NCBI GenBank assembly: GCA_027491215.1
Contig: JAIXWP010000058.1
Coordinates: 1-35,867, forward strand
From: Flavobacteriales bacterium
Lineage (GTDB): Bacteria > Bacteroidota > Bacteroidia > Flavobacteriales_D > Sanyastnellaceae
Length of the DNA: 35,867 nucleotides
Direction: 5' to 3'
Part shown: positions 1 to 6,890 of the stretch, in pieces
Numbering within the stretch: the stretch's first letter is position 1
Layout of the letters: the number at the start of each line of letters is the position of its first letter
The notes under the pieces: generated by a model
Seen by the model: only the letters and a program-made list of their open reading frames with translations
Database searches by the model: none
What the model was told of the DNA's origin: nothing
Translations under genes and position numbers: made by a program

Positions 1-20
1 ATAAGACTAAAAGTAAAAAA

Positions 21-91
21 GCACGCATGTAGTGATTTTTGATGCCAAGATAGACCTTAATCTTGACCAAAAATCACAGCATGAATCGTGC
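21..91 (-). repeat. long imperfect inverted repeat, possible second terminator or structured RNA
   Basis: Two arms of about 31 nt (21-51 and 60-91) are inverted copies around an 8-nt loop (52-59). Paired blocks are GCACG/CGTGC (21-25 with 87-91), CATG (26-29 with 80-83), a perfect 10-bp block GTGATTTTTG (32-41 with 68-77), and CAAGAT/ATCTTG (46-51 with 60-65). Read on the minus strand the hairpin is followed by six T (complement of A at 15-20), so it could be a second, unusually long terminator behind the mks operon. It could equally be a structured RNA or a REP-like palindrome. The structure is seen directly; its role is inferred. Confidence 0.6.
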
Positions 92-98
92 TAGAAAA

Positions 99-121
99 AA
101 AGCCTTCACAAGGAAGGCTTT
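99..121 (-). terminator. intrinsic terminator of the mksF-mksE operon
   Basis: A 9-bp perfect stem (99-107 with 113-121, core AGCCTTC/GAAGGCT) has a 5-nt loop. On the minus strand it is followed by a T stretch (complement of A at 95-98). It lies about 35 nt beyond the mksE stop codon, so it probably ends that transcription unit. Confidence 0.8.
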
Positions 122-156
122 CATCATATTTTTTATAAAAAAAAAAAAAACAAGTA

Positions 157-690
157 TTATGCTGTTGCGGCTTCTCCAGACATGCGTTTTAGCGCTAGTT
201 CTTTTGCGAAATCAACAAATACTTTATAAGCTTGGGTGAAGACAAAACGATCCTCAAAGTTCTTATTAACGATATTTCTACGAGCCATACCATTAATCAA
301 GGTACGACGGCCATCAGGATCCTTCAAGGCTTTATTGCTTTCAATCAAATCAATGAAAGAGCTGTTGTCAAAATAACGATCAATCTCTTCAGTAGTAAAT
401 TCATTGAACTCAAGTGCTTCAAGGAAATTTCTTCCGTCTTTGTCGAGTTCGTAGCTTAGAATAGCAATAAAAATACTCACGTCACGAGAGAAGTTTTCAC
501 TTGTCTCTTTGCTTAGCAAGTAAGCATATTCAGTTTTGAAAACGAGATCTAAGTCGAAAGAAACTTTGAAGAATTCTGCAAAGAATTTTTCATTTTCTTT
601 TAATGAATTAAAATGTTCTTCATTGCTAAGAATGAATTTACCATTCATTAATTCTTCGACAATTTGTCTATGGTTAGTTGGATACACCAT
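157..690 (-). CDS. mksE: MksE/MukE-like condensin subunit
   Basis: Encodes a 177-residue soluble acidic protein that I assign to the MukE/MksE (JetB) family. In that family a small winged-helix protein binds the kleisin subunit and controls the SMC ATPase. The assignment rests on overall sequence character (an N-terminal stretch like HRQIVEELMNGKFI, typical of the family) and on its place 2 bp after the kleisin gene mksF, with the SMC gene close by. E. coli MukE is about 230 residues, so this is a compact version. The ATG at 688-690 follows the mksF stop directly, implying translational coupling. No jetD-like nuclease gene follows; two terminator-like hairpins come next. Identity of the complex is well supported, but whether it acts in chromosome segregation or plasmid defence cannot be told from sequence. 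Confidence 0.85.
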   Translation of the reverse strand: MVYPTNHRQIVEELMNGKFILSNEEHFNSLKENEKFFAEFFKVSFDLDLVFKTEYAYLLSKETSENFSRDVSIFIAILSYELDKDGRNFLEALEFNEFTTEEIDRYFDNSSFIDLIESNKALKDPDGRRTLINGMARRNIVNKNFEDRFVFTQAYKVFVDFAKELALKRMSGEAATA

Positions 691-692
691 GA

Positions 693-1889
693 TTATAACT
701 TAATTGATGGTTCAATTTTTAATTTAGGAACAGAAAGGTGAGAGGTAGTGGTTTTGATATCTACGCGCTCATTCTTTTTAGGAAAATCAATTTGAAGTGA
801 TTCATCAAATAGAAGTCCTGTCAATGCAAAGAATTTTTCTGTTTCAATATGTTCGAAATCTTGCTGGAGGGTGGCATAGCACCAACCGAAGAAGTCATTA
901 ACTGGTAATTGACTTTGAAGTTTATTCATGAAAACTTCTCTATCAAAAATCCACTTATCAAAGTCTGCATCTGTTTCTTCGTACATCACCACTTCCGCTT
1001 GAGAGAATTGTTCGAAGAACTCTCTCACTTTGTAAAGCATGTCTTTAGCGTAAGGCATGTTTCTACTTCCTTTGAGAAGAGGTGGAGTATCCATTTTATA
1101 TGGATTTCTTAAGAACTCAATCCATCCAGTGAGAATGAGTGATTCCGTGCGGATGCGCTCAAGTAGTGGAAGAAGTTCGTTTGTCAAAATCTTTGATTGA
1201 CGAAGCAAGTCGGTGTTAGTTTGAATCAATTGAATATACAATTTTTCAAACTCCGAACGATTTGTTTCATCACCAAAATCTAATCTTCTTCTGTTGGCGT
1301 ATTCACTGATCTCCATCAATTTATTTGCAACAGATTCCGAGTGATTGACATCGAGGATTTTGTTAAGTGGAAGAATATAATAGTCAATCCAAAAAGAAGC
1401 CTTATGTACTTTTTCTCGATAATCTACGCGGTCGATGTTTGATTTAAGATCTCTTGTTTCAGCAAGCAAGCGAAAAGCGTTTCTTTCTACAAGATCTACG
1501 AATTCACGAATCTGATGCGAAAGGTTTTTGATACGCTCTTGTAGGATATCTCTATCTTGTTGCTCGTACTTTCTGATTTTCAAGAATAGATCTCCAATTG
1601 ATCCTTTGTATTTCTCGATCGTTTCTGGAAGAAGCGGTTTGAATTCGAAAAGTAGGAACTCCATCAATCTGAAATACACGTCGCGCATTTCGTAATCAGA
1701 ACCAATTGAACGAATAACGCGGTATTCGCGCAGTCGCGCATTCATGGTGTGTCCATGACGGCTGCAAATCATATCATACACCTCACGTGTAATGATACCA
1801 TCGGTGCTTTGGTACTCAAACAAGTCTCTGATCACATCGAAGTACGTGTGAACAAAGCTTAGGATGGTCCGTGGTTCTGCCTTTATCAT
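693..1889 (-). CDS. mksF: MksF/MukF-like kleisin subunit of condensin
   Basis: Encodes a 398-residue, mostly helical, charged protein that fits the kleisin subunit (MksF/MukF/JetA). This subunit bridges the SMC heads and recruits MksE. The first ~110 residues look like a winged-helix region (DGIITREVYDMICSRHGH around residue 31), followed by long amphipathic helices and a C-terminal part that would bind the SMC cap. Length is close to the 440 residues of E. coli MukF. It sits 15 bp after a 41-codon ORF and 2 bp before mksE, and the three are probably one transcript from a promoter at 2061-2091. Assignment comes from family character plus operon context rather than a short catalytic motif. Confidence 0.82.
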   Translation of the reverse strand: MIKAEPRTILSFVHTYFDVIRDLFEYQSTDGIITREVYDMICSRHGHTMNARLREYRVIRSIGSDYEMRDVYFRLMEFLLFEFKPLLPETIEKYKGSIGDLFLKIRKYEQQDRDILQERIKNLSHQIREFVDLVERNAFRLLAETRDLKSNIDRVDYREKVHKASFWIDYYILPLNKILDVNHSESVANKLMEISEYANRRRLDFGDETNRSEFEKLYIQLIQTNTDLLRQSKILTNELLPLLERIRTESLILTGWIEFLRNPYKMDTPPLLKGSRNMPYAKDMLYKVREFFEQFSQAEVVMYEETDADFDKWIFDREVFMNKLQSQLPVNDFFGWCYATLQQDFEHIETEKFFALTGLLFDESLQIDFPKKNERVDIKTTTSHLSVPKLKIEPSIKL

Positions 1890-1904
1890 TCTAATCGAAT
1901 TAGA

Positions 1905-2030
1905 TTATTCTTCTATCAAGTTGTATTTCACTTTTACCTCTGGTAATTCTGCTTCAGAAGTAGTGATATATTTTTTATAAATATCATTGCGTTCTGCAAT
2001 GACCAAGTCATTCATCTCTAGGGTGTTCAT
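1905..2030 (-). CDS. 41-codon small ORF leading the mksF-mksE operon
   Basis: Reading the minus strand, ATG at 2028-2030 opens a 41-codon frame ending with TAA at 1905-1907, 15 bp before mksF. The product begins MNTLEMNDLVIAERNDIYKK and ends VKVKYNLIEE; it is acidic, with no signal peptide or membrane segment. It lies about 27 nt downstream of the expected start site of a good promoter (2061-2091), which supports translation. The frame stays open a further 18 codons upstream without an ATG. I do not recognise a family. It may be a small condensin-associated protein, a leader peptide, or a remnant of a larger gene broken when ygiD entered the locus. Confidence 0.5.
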   Translation of the reverse strand: MNTLEMNDLVIAERNDIYKKYITTSEAELPEVKVKYNLIEE

Positions 2031-2060
2031 GTAGTAGTTAATACGGGTTATCCAAACACA

Positions 2061-2091
2061 CAAATCTATCGTTTGGTCGCTGGTTTAACAA
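2061..2091 (-). promoter_or_regulatory. promoter of the small ORF-mksF-mksE operon
   Basis: On the minus strand, TAGATTTG (complement of 2061-2068) matches the Bacteroidota -7 consensus TAnnTTTG. A TTG (complement of 2089-2091) lies 20 nt upstream as the -33 element. The -33 element is embedded in the inverted repeat AACAA-N3-TTGTT (2087-2099). The mksB promoter has the same arrangement. Confidence 0.65.
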
Positions 2092-2108
2092 CACTTGTTG
2101 ATGAATTG
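2087..2108 (-). promoter_or_regulatory. operator-like element shared with the mksB promoter (copy 1)
   Basis: The perfect inverted repeat AACAA-CAC-TTGTT (2087-2099) is followed by ATGAATTG (2101-2108). It aligns without gaps to 5863-5884 upstream of mksB, with 18 of 22 positions identical. Both copies have the same orientation and overlap the -33 element. I infer a binding site for a common regulator, or a conserved promoter module. Confidence 0.55.
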
Positions 2109-2131
2109 AGGATAACTCCAAAACATGATTT

Positions 2132-2147
2132 CTTGACCTAGGTCAAG
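2132..2147 (+). promoter_or_regulatory. 16-bp perfect palindrome upstream of ygiD
   Basis: CTTGACCTAGGTCAAG is a perfect 16-bp palindrome that ends 49 bp before the ygiD start codon. It lies upstream of a CATCTTTG sequence (2169-2176) resembling a -7 box. This size and symmetry suit a dimeric helix-turn-helix regulator. No regulator gene is adjacent, so the trans factor is unknown. Confidence 0.5.
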
Positions 2148-2196
2148 GCGAATCTTGAATTTATACCACATCTTTGTTTAGCAAAGGATTAGTTCT

Positions 2197-3075
2197 ATGA
2201 AAAGAAAGGATTTCGTCAAGTTATTAACGTTAATTCCTGTTGCAGGAGTCGCTATGAAATTAACAGATTTAGAAGCCATGGCTGCGCCAATGGCAACAAC
2301 GCCATTGATGCCTGTTATCTTCTTTGGACATGGCAGTCCAATGAATGCAATTGAGCAAAATGAGTTCACTTTGAAATGGCAAGAGCTTGCTAAAAATATT
2401 CCGCGCCCCAATGCGATTCTTTGCATCAGCGCTCACTGGGAAACACCGGGAACTTTTGTTACCGCAATGGATAAGCCTCAGACCATTCACGATTTCGGCG
2501 GATTTCCTCAAGCACTTTTTGATGTGCAATATCCTGCACCAGGATCGTCGTCATTAGTTGCTGACACGAAGGAAGTGCTCAAGCCAGTTTTGGTAGGTGA
2601 TGATTTGCAATGGGGATTGGATCATGGATGTTGGAGTGTTTTAAAACACCTCTATCCTGCAGCGGATGTGCCTGTCGTTCAGTTGAGCTTAGACTATCGC
2701 AAAAATGAGCAGTATCACTACGACCTTGCAAAACAACTTTTCGAATTGAGAAAGAAAGGATTTTTGATTGTTGGTTCGGGAAATATGGTGCACAACCTCG
2801 GCATGCTCAACTGGGGTAATATGAATAGTGCCTATGATTGGGCAATTGAGGCCAATGAAAAATTCAAAACCATCATTCAAACAAAAGATCATCAAGCATT
2901 GATGAACTATAAGTCGCTTGGAACAGCTTTCAAAAATTCTATTCCTACGCCAGAGCACTTCTGGCCATTACTCTACATCTTGGCATTGCAGGATAAAAAA
3001 GAAGAAGCGCAGTTCTTCAATGATAAAACGTTGATGGGTTCGATATCCATGACGGGAGTGATGTTTAAGTCGTAA
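2197..3075 (+). CDS. ygiD: YgiD/DODA-family extradiol dioxygenase with N-terminal extension
   Basis: Encodes a 292-residue class III extradiol ring-cleavage dioxygenase of the 4,5-DOPA dioxygenase (LigB) superfamily. Conserved histidine motifs are visible: GHGSP (H45), SAHWET (H80), IHDFGGFP (H98), LDHGCWSVL (H143), NMVHN (H199) and PEHFWPLL (H254). In E. coli YgiD the first, second and a late histidine bind the metal. The N-terminal ~30 residues (MKRKDFVKLL, a hydrophobic stretch, then Ala-rich) are an extension relative to E. coli YgiD and resemble a Tat-like or Sec-like leader, though only KR rather than RR is present. AAAGGA at 2183-2188 is a good ribosome binding site for this ATG. The gene stands alone and head-on within the mks locus. 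Substrate unknown. Confidence 0.88.
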   Translation: MKRKDFVKLLTLIPVAGVAMKLTDLEAMAAPMATTPLMPVIFFGHGSPMNAIEQNEFTLKWQELAKNIPRPNAILCISAHWETPGTFVTAMDKPQTIHDFGGFPQALFDVQYPAPGSSSLVADTKEVLKPVLVGDDLQWGLDHGCWSVLKHLYPAADVPVVQLSLDYRKNEQYHYDLAKQLFELRKKGFLIVGSGNMVHNLGMLNWGNMNSAYDWAIEANEKFKTIIQTKDHQALMNYKSLGTAFKNSIPTPEHFWPLLYILALQDKKEEAQFFNDKTLMGSISMTGVMFKS

Positions 3076-3094
3076 TATTTTTTTATAGAAAATA

Positions 3095-3124
3095 AAAAAG
3101 GCTGTCAATGTTGACAGCCTTTTT
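3095..3124. terminator. bidirectional terminator between ygiD and mksB
   Basis: AAAAAGGCTGTCAA (3095-3108) pairs perfectly with TTGACAGCCTTTTT (3111-3124). A-runs and T-runs on the two sides allow termination in both directions. It sits between the convergent 3' ends of ygiD (stop at 3075) and mksB (stop at 3141). Confidence 0.9.
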
Positions 3125-3140
3125 ATTATTCATTTTGCGA

Positions 3141-5795
3141 TTACAGATTCGTGAGTTCTTCTCTGCGTACCGCGTGTTGTTTGTCGTTAAGATTAATCTT
3201 GCCCTTGCTTCTAAAGATGAAGTAGTACTTGCTAAATCCATCGTATGGCTGAGGAGCTGCGAAGATTGGAATAAAGTGGTGCTCTTTACAGAACTGAACC
3301 AACTGTGGTCTGTTGTGCTCGTCAATTGTACCAATCTCATCGATGAACAATGCAATTCTATTCTCTTCGCTGCTGATCGCAAGACGGTTGATGATAGACA
3401 TTACAATTACCAAACGAATCATTCTATCTGTACCATCTGATTCCACTTGCTCTTTCAAGTCAACGCGCTTCACTGTGCCTTTCACATTCAAGTGAAGTTC
3501 GATGTCAAACAAGTCTGTGAAATCAACGGACTTTCCGCTGTCAAGATATTGGTTAAGAATCTTGAGGTCTTCTCCTGATTCAAATTCAAATGCTAGCTGA
3601 GAAGAAAGATTTTCAATCGATGCGATGCGCTCTAATTCATAAAGCACTTTCTTATTATCTACCAATTCGATTTTCAATGACTCGATGTTCGAAATGCGAG
3701 TTCTAGCAAGGCTTTCGTTGAATCTGTTGTAAACGAATGTTTTGAATTCTTCGTAGCGTTTTCTCAAGTTGTATGCAGGGTTTGCAAACTGTGTTGAGAT
3801 ACTACCAAGAAGTCCTTCGATACTTCTTTCTTTATCGTTGATACATGCGATTTCATCTTCGATGAATTTGATGAACTCCGTTTCGTCAGCGATGGCAGAG
3901 TTTGTTTTGAATCTCAATTGATCGAATGATCGATCTTTTGATGCTTTCAAGGTTTCTCTGTCTACGTTAGCAAGGCGAATCTTCGCATAGATTTCATCGA
4001 GTGATTCAGTGGTTTCATACTCCGTTGGAGTGATACCGAACATTTCGATTTCTTGTTTGCGCTTTTTCAACTCAATGATACGCTCTTCATTTTTGCGAGT
4101 ATCCTCGCGAAGGGTATCAAGCAATGTAGATTTCTCTGCGATTTCTTTCTTGAGTTTTTTCAAATCATCTTCCAGACGATCGCGCTCGTTTTTCATCGCG
4201 CGAAGCTCTGTTCCAAGCTCACCAACCGTTTCTTCTAGCTGTGGCTTTGTGTCAATTTTCTTGAGCTTATCTTTTACTACATCAATATCAGAAAGCACTT
4301 TCTCAAGTTCCTTTCTTGTTTTATCGATATGAAGAGATACTGCCCAAAGTTTTTCGAGTTCAGTTTTTTCTTTTTTCAGTTCAGCAAGCTCATCTTTCAA
4401 TGCTTTTACTGAAGGCACATCGCGAAGCTCAAACTTCTTTGGAAGTTCAATTTCTCCATCAAAGATTTTAAGCGTAGTTCCTGCTTTGGTCACTTTCTTT
4501 TTCACCAACTTGTCTGGCATTGCAGCGAAGTCAGGGGAGAAGATGGTGTTGAGGATTTTACGCGTATCGTCTTTATCAGTGATGTGCTGAATCAACTGAT
4601 TATCGTAGTTCTTGATTTGAGCTTCGAGCTTATTACATTCACCATCCAATTTAGAAAGCTTGCCTTCTAATTGTTTACCGTTGAGGTTTTGATTCTCAAC
4701 CATGGTGATTCTAACTTCCGTTTCTCTACGCTTCGCGTCCAGATTGAGAAGTGATTCTTGAAGGAATTTCTTGTCTTCATAGCTATTGATAAGATCGAGC
4801 TGGGTTTGAAGCGCGATAAATTCTTTCTCGCGAATTTCAATTTCTGTTTCTTTCTTACCAATCTCACGGTTCAATTCTTCTTGACGAGGCTTGAACTTCT
4901 CATTGACAACTACAAGCGTAGTTTGATAGGTCTTTTCTTTTTCAAGTCTTGAACTATCTAGCTCATTGATGACGCCTTGATATTGTTTTTCAAAAGCATA
5001 AACCAGATCACTAACGATGCGGTTTTTTGCTTTATATAAATTCACTACTTCACGGAATTCTTCGAAGTCTTTTTGGATTGACTTAATCACACGAATCTCG
5101 TCATTGATACGCACGAGATCGTTTATGTCCTTTTTATTTTTCTGAGAAAAATTAATTCCTTCGTTCTCTCTGTTATCTGCGATAATGAGCGATTCTTTCA
5201 ATGATTTATTCGTGATCAATTTTGAATTGATCAAGTAGCGATAAATCTTTGAGAAGTTATTGCTCAATCCGTCGGTACGCACGTTGTCTTCCAACCAGAT
5301 TACCGCTTCATTGCGGCGTCCACGTTGGTAAACCGTGTTGAAGACTTCTGACTTACTCTTGAAAAGATAAAGCTCAACGGCTTCTTTTTCAAGTTTCTCT
5401 TGAACTTCTTCCCAACGGCGAATACGTTGCTGCTGACCATCTTTTTTAAAGAAATAGTCATGGTTGTATTCACCAGTGATACGATAGTATTCCAATTCAC
5501 CTTCGCTATCACGTTTAACCATGATGCAGTAGTTCGAACCTTTTTTGATTTCGAATACGATATAGCTTTGGTTGTGTGTAGGGAAGTAGTGGTGGATGGT
5601 TTCCTTATCACCTCGGCGTTGACCAGAGAATGACATTTTGCTACCATCTACAACGAATAGGAAGTTGAGCGTATAAATAAGCGTCGATTTTCCGACGTTG
5701 TTTGGACCAACAAGTTGAATTGAGTCACAATCGTCAAGGCGCATTTCTGCGTTGACGTATGTGCTCGTGTTAATTCCAATGATGCGTGTGATCAT
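3141..5795 (-). CDS. mksB: MksB/MukB-like SMC ATPase of condensin, short form
   Basis: Encodes an 884-residue SMC-type ATPase. The N-terminal head has a Walker A motif GPNNVGKST (residues 30-38). Two long coiled-coil stretches (about 225-415 and 455-600, rich in E, K, L) flank a short hinge-like segment (about 420-455). The C-terminal head has a signature-like SDGT (786-789) and Walker B IALFIDEIGTID (814-825, catalytic D819/E820). This order matches MukB/MksB/JetC. At 884 residues it is far shorter than E. coli MukB (about 1,480), so the arms should be short. It has its own promoter (5837-5867) and shares a promoter element with the mksF-mksE unit 3.8 kb away, which argues that the separated genes still make one complex. 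Confidence 0.9.
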   Translation of the reverse strand: MITRIIGINTSTYVNAEMRLDDCDSIQLVGPNNVGKSTLIYTLNFLFVVDGSKMSFSGQRRGDKETIHHYFPTHNQSYIVFEIKKGSNYCIMVKRDSEGELEYYRITGEYNHDYFFKKDGQQQRIRRWEEVQEKLEKEAVELYLFKSKSEVFNTVYQRGRRNEAVIWLEDNVRTDGLSNNFSKIYRYLINSKLITNKSLKESLIIADNRENEGINFSQKNKKDINDLVRINDEIRVIKSIQKDFEEFREVVNLYKAKNRIVSDLVYAFEKQYQGVINELDSSRLEKEKTYQTTLVVVNEKFKPRQEELNREIGKKETEIEIREKEFIALQTQLDLINSYEDKKFLQESLLNLDAKRRETEVRITMVENQNLNGKQLEGKLSKLDGECNKLEAQIKNYDNQLIQHITDKDDTRKILNTIFSPDFAAMPDKLVKKKVTKAGTTLKIFDGEIELPKKFELRDVPSVKALKDELAELKKEKTELEKLWAVSLHIDKTRKELEKVLSDIDVVKDKLKKIDTKPQLEETVGELGTELRAMKNERDRLEDDLKKLKKEIAEKSTLLDTLREDTRKNEERIIELKKRKQEIEMFGITPTEYETTESLDEIYAKIRLANVDRETLKASKDRSFDQLRFKTNSAIADETEFIKFIEDEIACINDKERSIEGLLGSISTQFANPAYNLRKRYEEFKTFVYNRFNESLARTRISNIESLKIELVDNKKVLYELERIASIENLSSQLAFEFESGEDLKILNQYLDSGKSVDFTDLFDIELHLNVKGTVKRVDLKEQVESDGTDRMIRLVIVMSIINRLAISSEENRIALFIDEIGTIDEHNRPQLVQFCKEHHFIPIFAAPQPYDGFSKYYFIFRSKGKINLNDKQHAVRREELTNL

Positions 5796-5836
5796 GGTAA
5801 AATTCGTTTAGGTAATTCTAAAAAAGCGATAACACA

Positions 5837-5867
5837 CAAAGCTAACCCCCATTAATGAGGTCAACAA
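5837..5867 (-). promoter_or_regulatory. mksB promoter
   Basis: On the minus strand, TAGCTTTG (complement of 5837-5844) matches TAnnTTTG. TTG (complement of 5865-5867) lies 20 nt upstream, within AACAA-GCG-TTGTT. Spacing and layout equal those of the promoter at 2061-2091. The predicted leader is roughly 40 nt. Confidence 0.65.
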
Positions 5868-5884
5868 GCGTTGTTAATGAATTG
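5863..5884 (-). promoter_or_regulatory. operator-like element shared with the mksF promoter (copy 2)
   Basis: The perfect inverted repeat AACAA-GCG-TTGTT (5863-5875) is followed by ATGAATTG (5877-5884). Of 22 positions, 18 match the copy at 2087-2108, with all differences in the spacer or the base after the repeat. It overlaps the -33 element of mksB. Confidence 0.55.
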
Positions 5885-5902
5885 GTGAAAACTAGTGGAA
5901 GC

Positions 5903-6856
5903 TCAGCTTTTGCTGGTCACTCGCTTTGCTGCGGCAATGATATCTTTCACTCCAAGGCCATATTTTTCCATCAATTGGTCTGGAGTTCCGCTTTCCCCGA
6001 AGCTATCATTCACACCCACGAATTCAATTTTCGTTGGGTGGTATTTTGCTAGGGTCTGAGCGATGATACTTCCCAGTCCGCCCGTGATTTGGTGTTCTTC
6101 TGCCGTTACTACCGCGCCAGTCTTCTTAGCGCTGTTCACTACAGCCTCCACATCAAGCGGCTTGATTGTATGGATGTTGATTAGATCAACGGTGATGCCT
6201 TCAGCTTCAAGAGCTTTAGCGGCCTCAACAGCCTTCCAAACCATGTGGCCTGTCGCGAAGATGGAAACATGATTTCCGCTGTGAATATGCCAAGCTTTTC
6301 CGATTTCAAATTTCTGATCAGGCGCAGTAAATGTGGCTACTTTAGGTCTTCCAAAGCGCAAGTAAACCGGACCGTGATGTTCCGCAATAGCAATCGTAGC
6401 GGCTTTAGTTTGATTAAAGTCGCAAGGATTAATCACTGTCATGTTTGGCAACATAGACATCATTCCGATGTCTTCAAGAATTTGGTGCGTAGCGCCATCT
6501 TCTCCGAGTGTAAGTCCGGCGTGAGAAGCGCAGATCTTTACGTTCTTGTCGCTATAAGCGATACTCTGGCGGATTTGATCGTAAACACGACCAGTAGAGA
6601 AATTGGCAAATGTTCCAGTGAAGGGAATATAACCACCGATGGTCATACCAGCAGCGAGTCCCATCATATTTGCTTCTGCAATTCCGACTTGGTAGAAACG
6701 TTCTGGAAAATCTTTTTTGAAAGCATCCATCTTTAAAGATCCAATCAAATCTGCACAAAGTGCTACCACTTTTGGATTTGATTTTCCTAATTCATGAAGT
6801 CCTTCTCCGAAACCTGAACGAGTATCGTTTGAACCGTGTATTGTGAAATCTAACAT
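5903..6856 (-). CDS. transketolase, C-terminal subunit
   Basis: Encodes 317 residues corresponding to the pyrimidine-binding and C-terminal domains of transketolase. With the N-terminal subunit it should form one thiamine diphosphate enzyme of the non-oxidative pentose phosphate pathway. The glutamate that activates the cofactor is in [13 protein letters not shown] (E61). Other family motifs are [35 protein letters not shown] and VYLRFGRPK. Split transketolases are common in archaea, Firmicutes and Bacteroidota. It lies 34 bp downstream of the N-terminal subunit gene, probably on the same transcript. I see no terminator between it and mksB. Confidence 0.93.
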   Translation of the reverse strand: MLDFTIHGSNDTRSGFGEGLHELGKSNPKVVALCADLIGSLKMDAFKKDFPERFYQVGIAEANMMGLAAGMTIGGYIPFTGTFANFSTGRVYDQIRQSIAYSDKNVKICASHAGLTLGEDGATHQILEDIGMMSMLPNMTVINPCDFNQTKAATIAIAEHHGPVYLRFGRPKVATFTAPDQKFEIGKAWHIHSGNHVSIFATGHMVWKAVEAAKALEAEGITVDLINIHTIKPLDVEAVVNSAKKTGAVVTAEEHQITGGLGSIIAQTLAKYHPTKIEFVGVNDSFGESGTPDQLMEKYGLGVKDIIAAAKRVTSKS

Positions 6857-6890
6857 GTTATTCTAAAATAAAAAGGTGAATGATGAAGGA

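Noticed and set aside
1-156. Possible end of a mobile element at the left edge because of the long inverted repeat
   Set aside because: No transposase, target duplication or matching second end is visible in the window; reported only as a structured repeat.
2041-2120. TTATCC-type sequences (TTATCCAAA near 2048; TGAGGATAA at 2107-2115) resembling DnaA boxes, suggesting an origin near the mks locus
   Set aside because: Only two imperfect boxes, no AT-rich unwinding region and no dnaA gene nearby. The sequence is better explained as the mksF promoter module. A cumulative GC-skew plot of the genome would settle it.
3108-3440. Plus-strand frames of 60-110 codons across the 3' part of mksB
   Set aside because: They lie opposite the conserved Walker B and signature-like region of mksB and begin within the terminator; no independent support.
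157-5795. A full Wadjet defence system (JetABCD)
   Set aside because: No JetD-like gene is present in the window, and terminators follow mksE, so the sequence supports only a condensin of the Mks type. The region left of position 1 cannot be seen.
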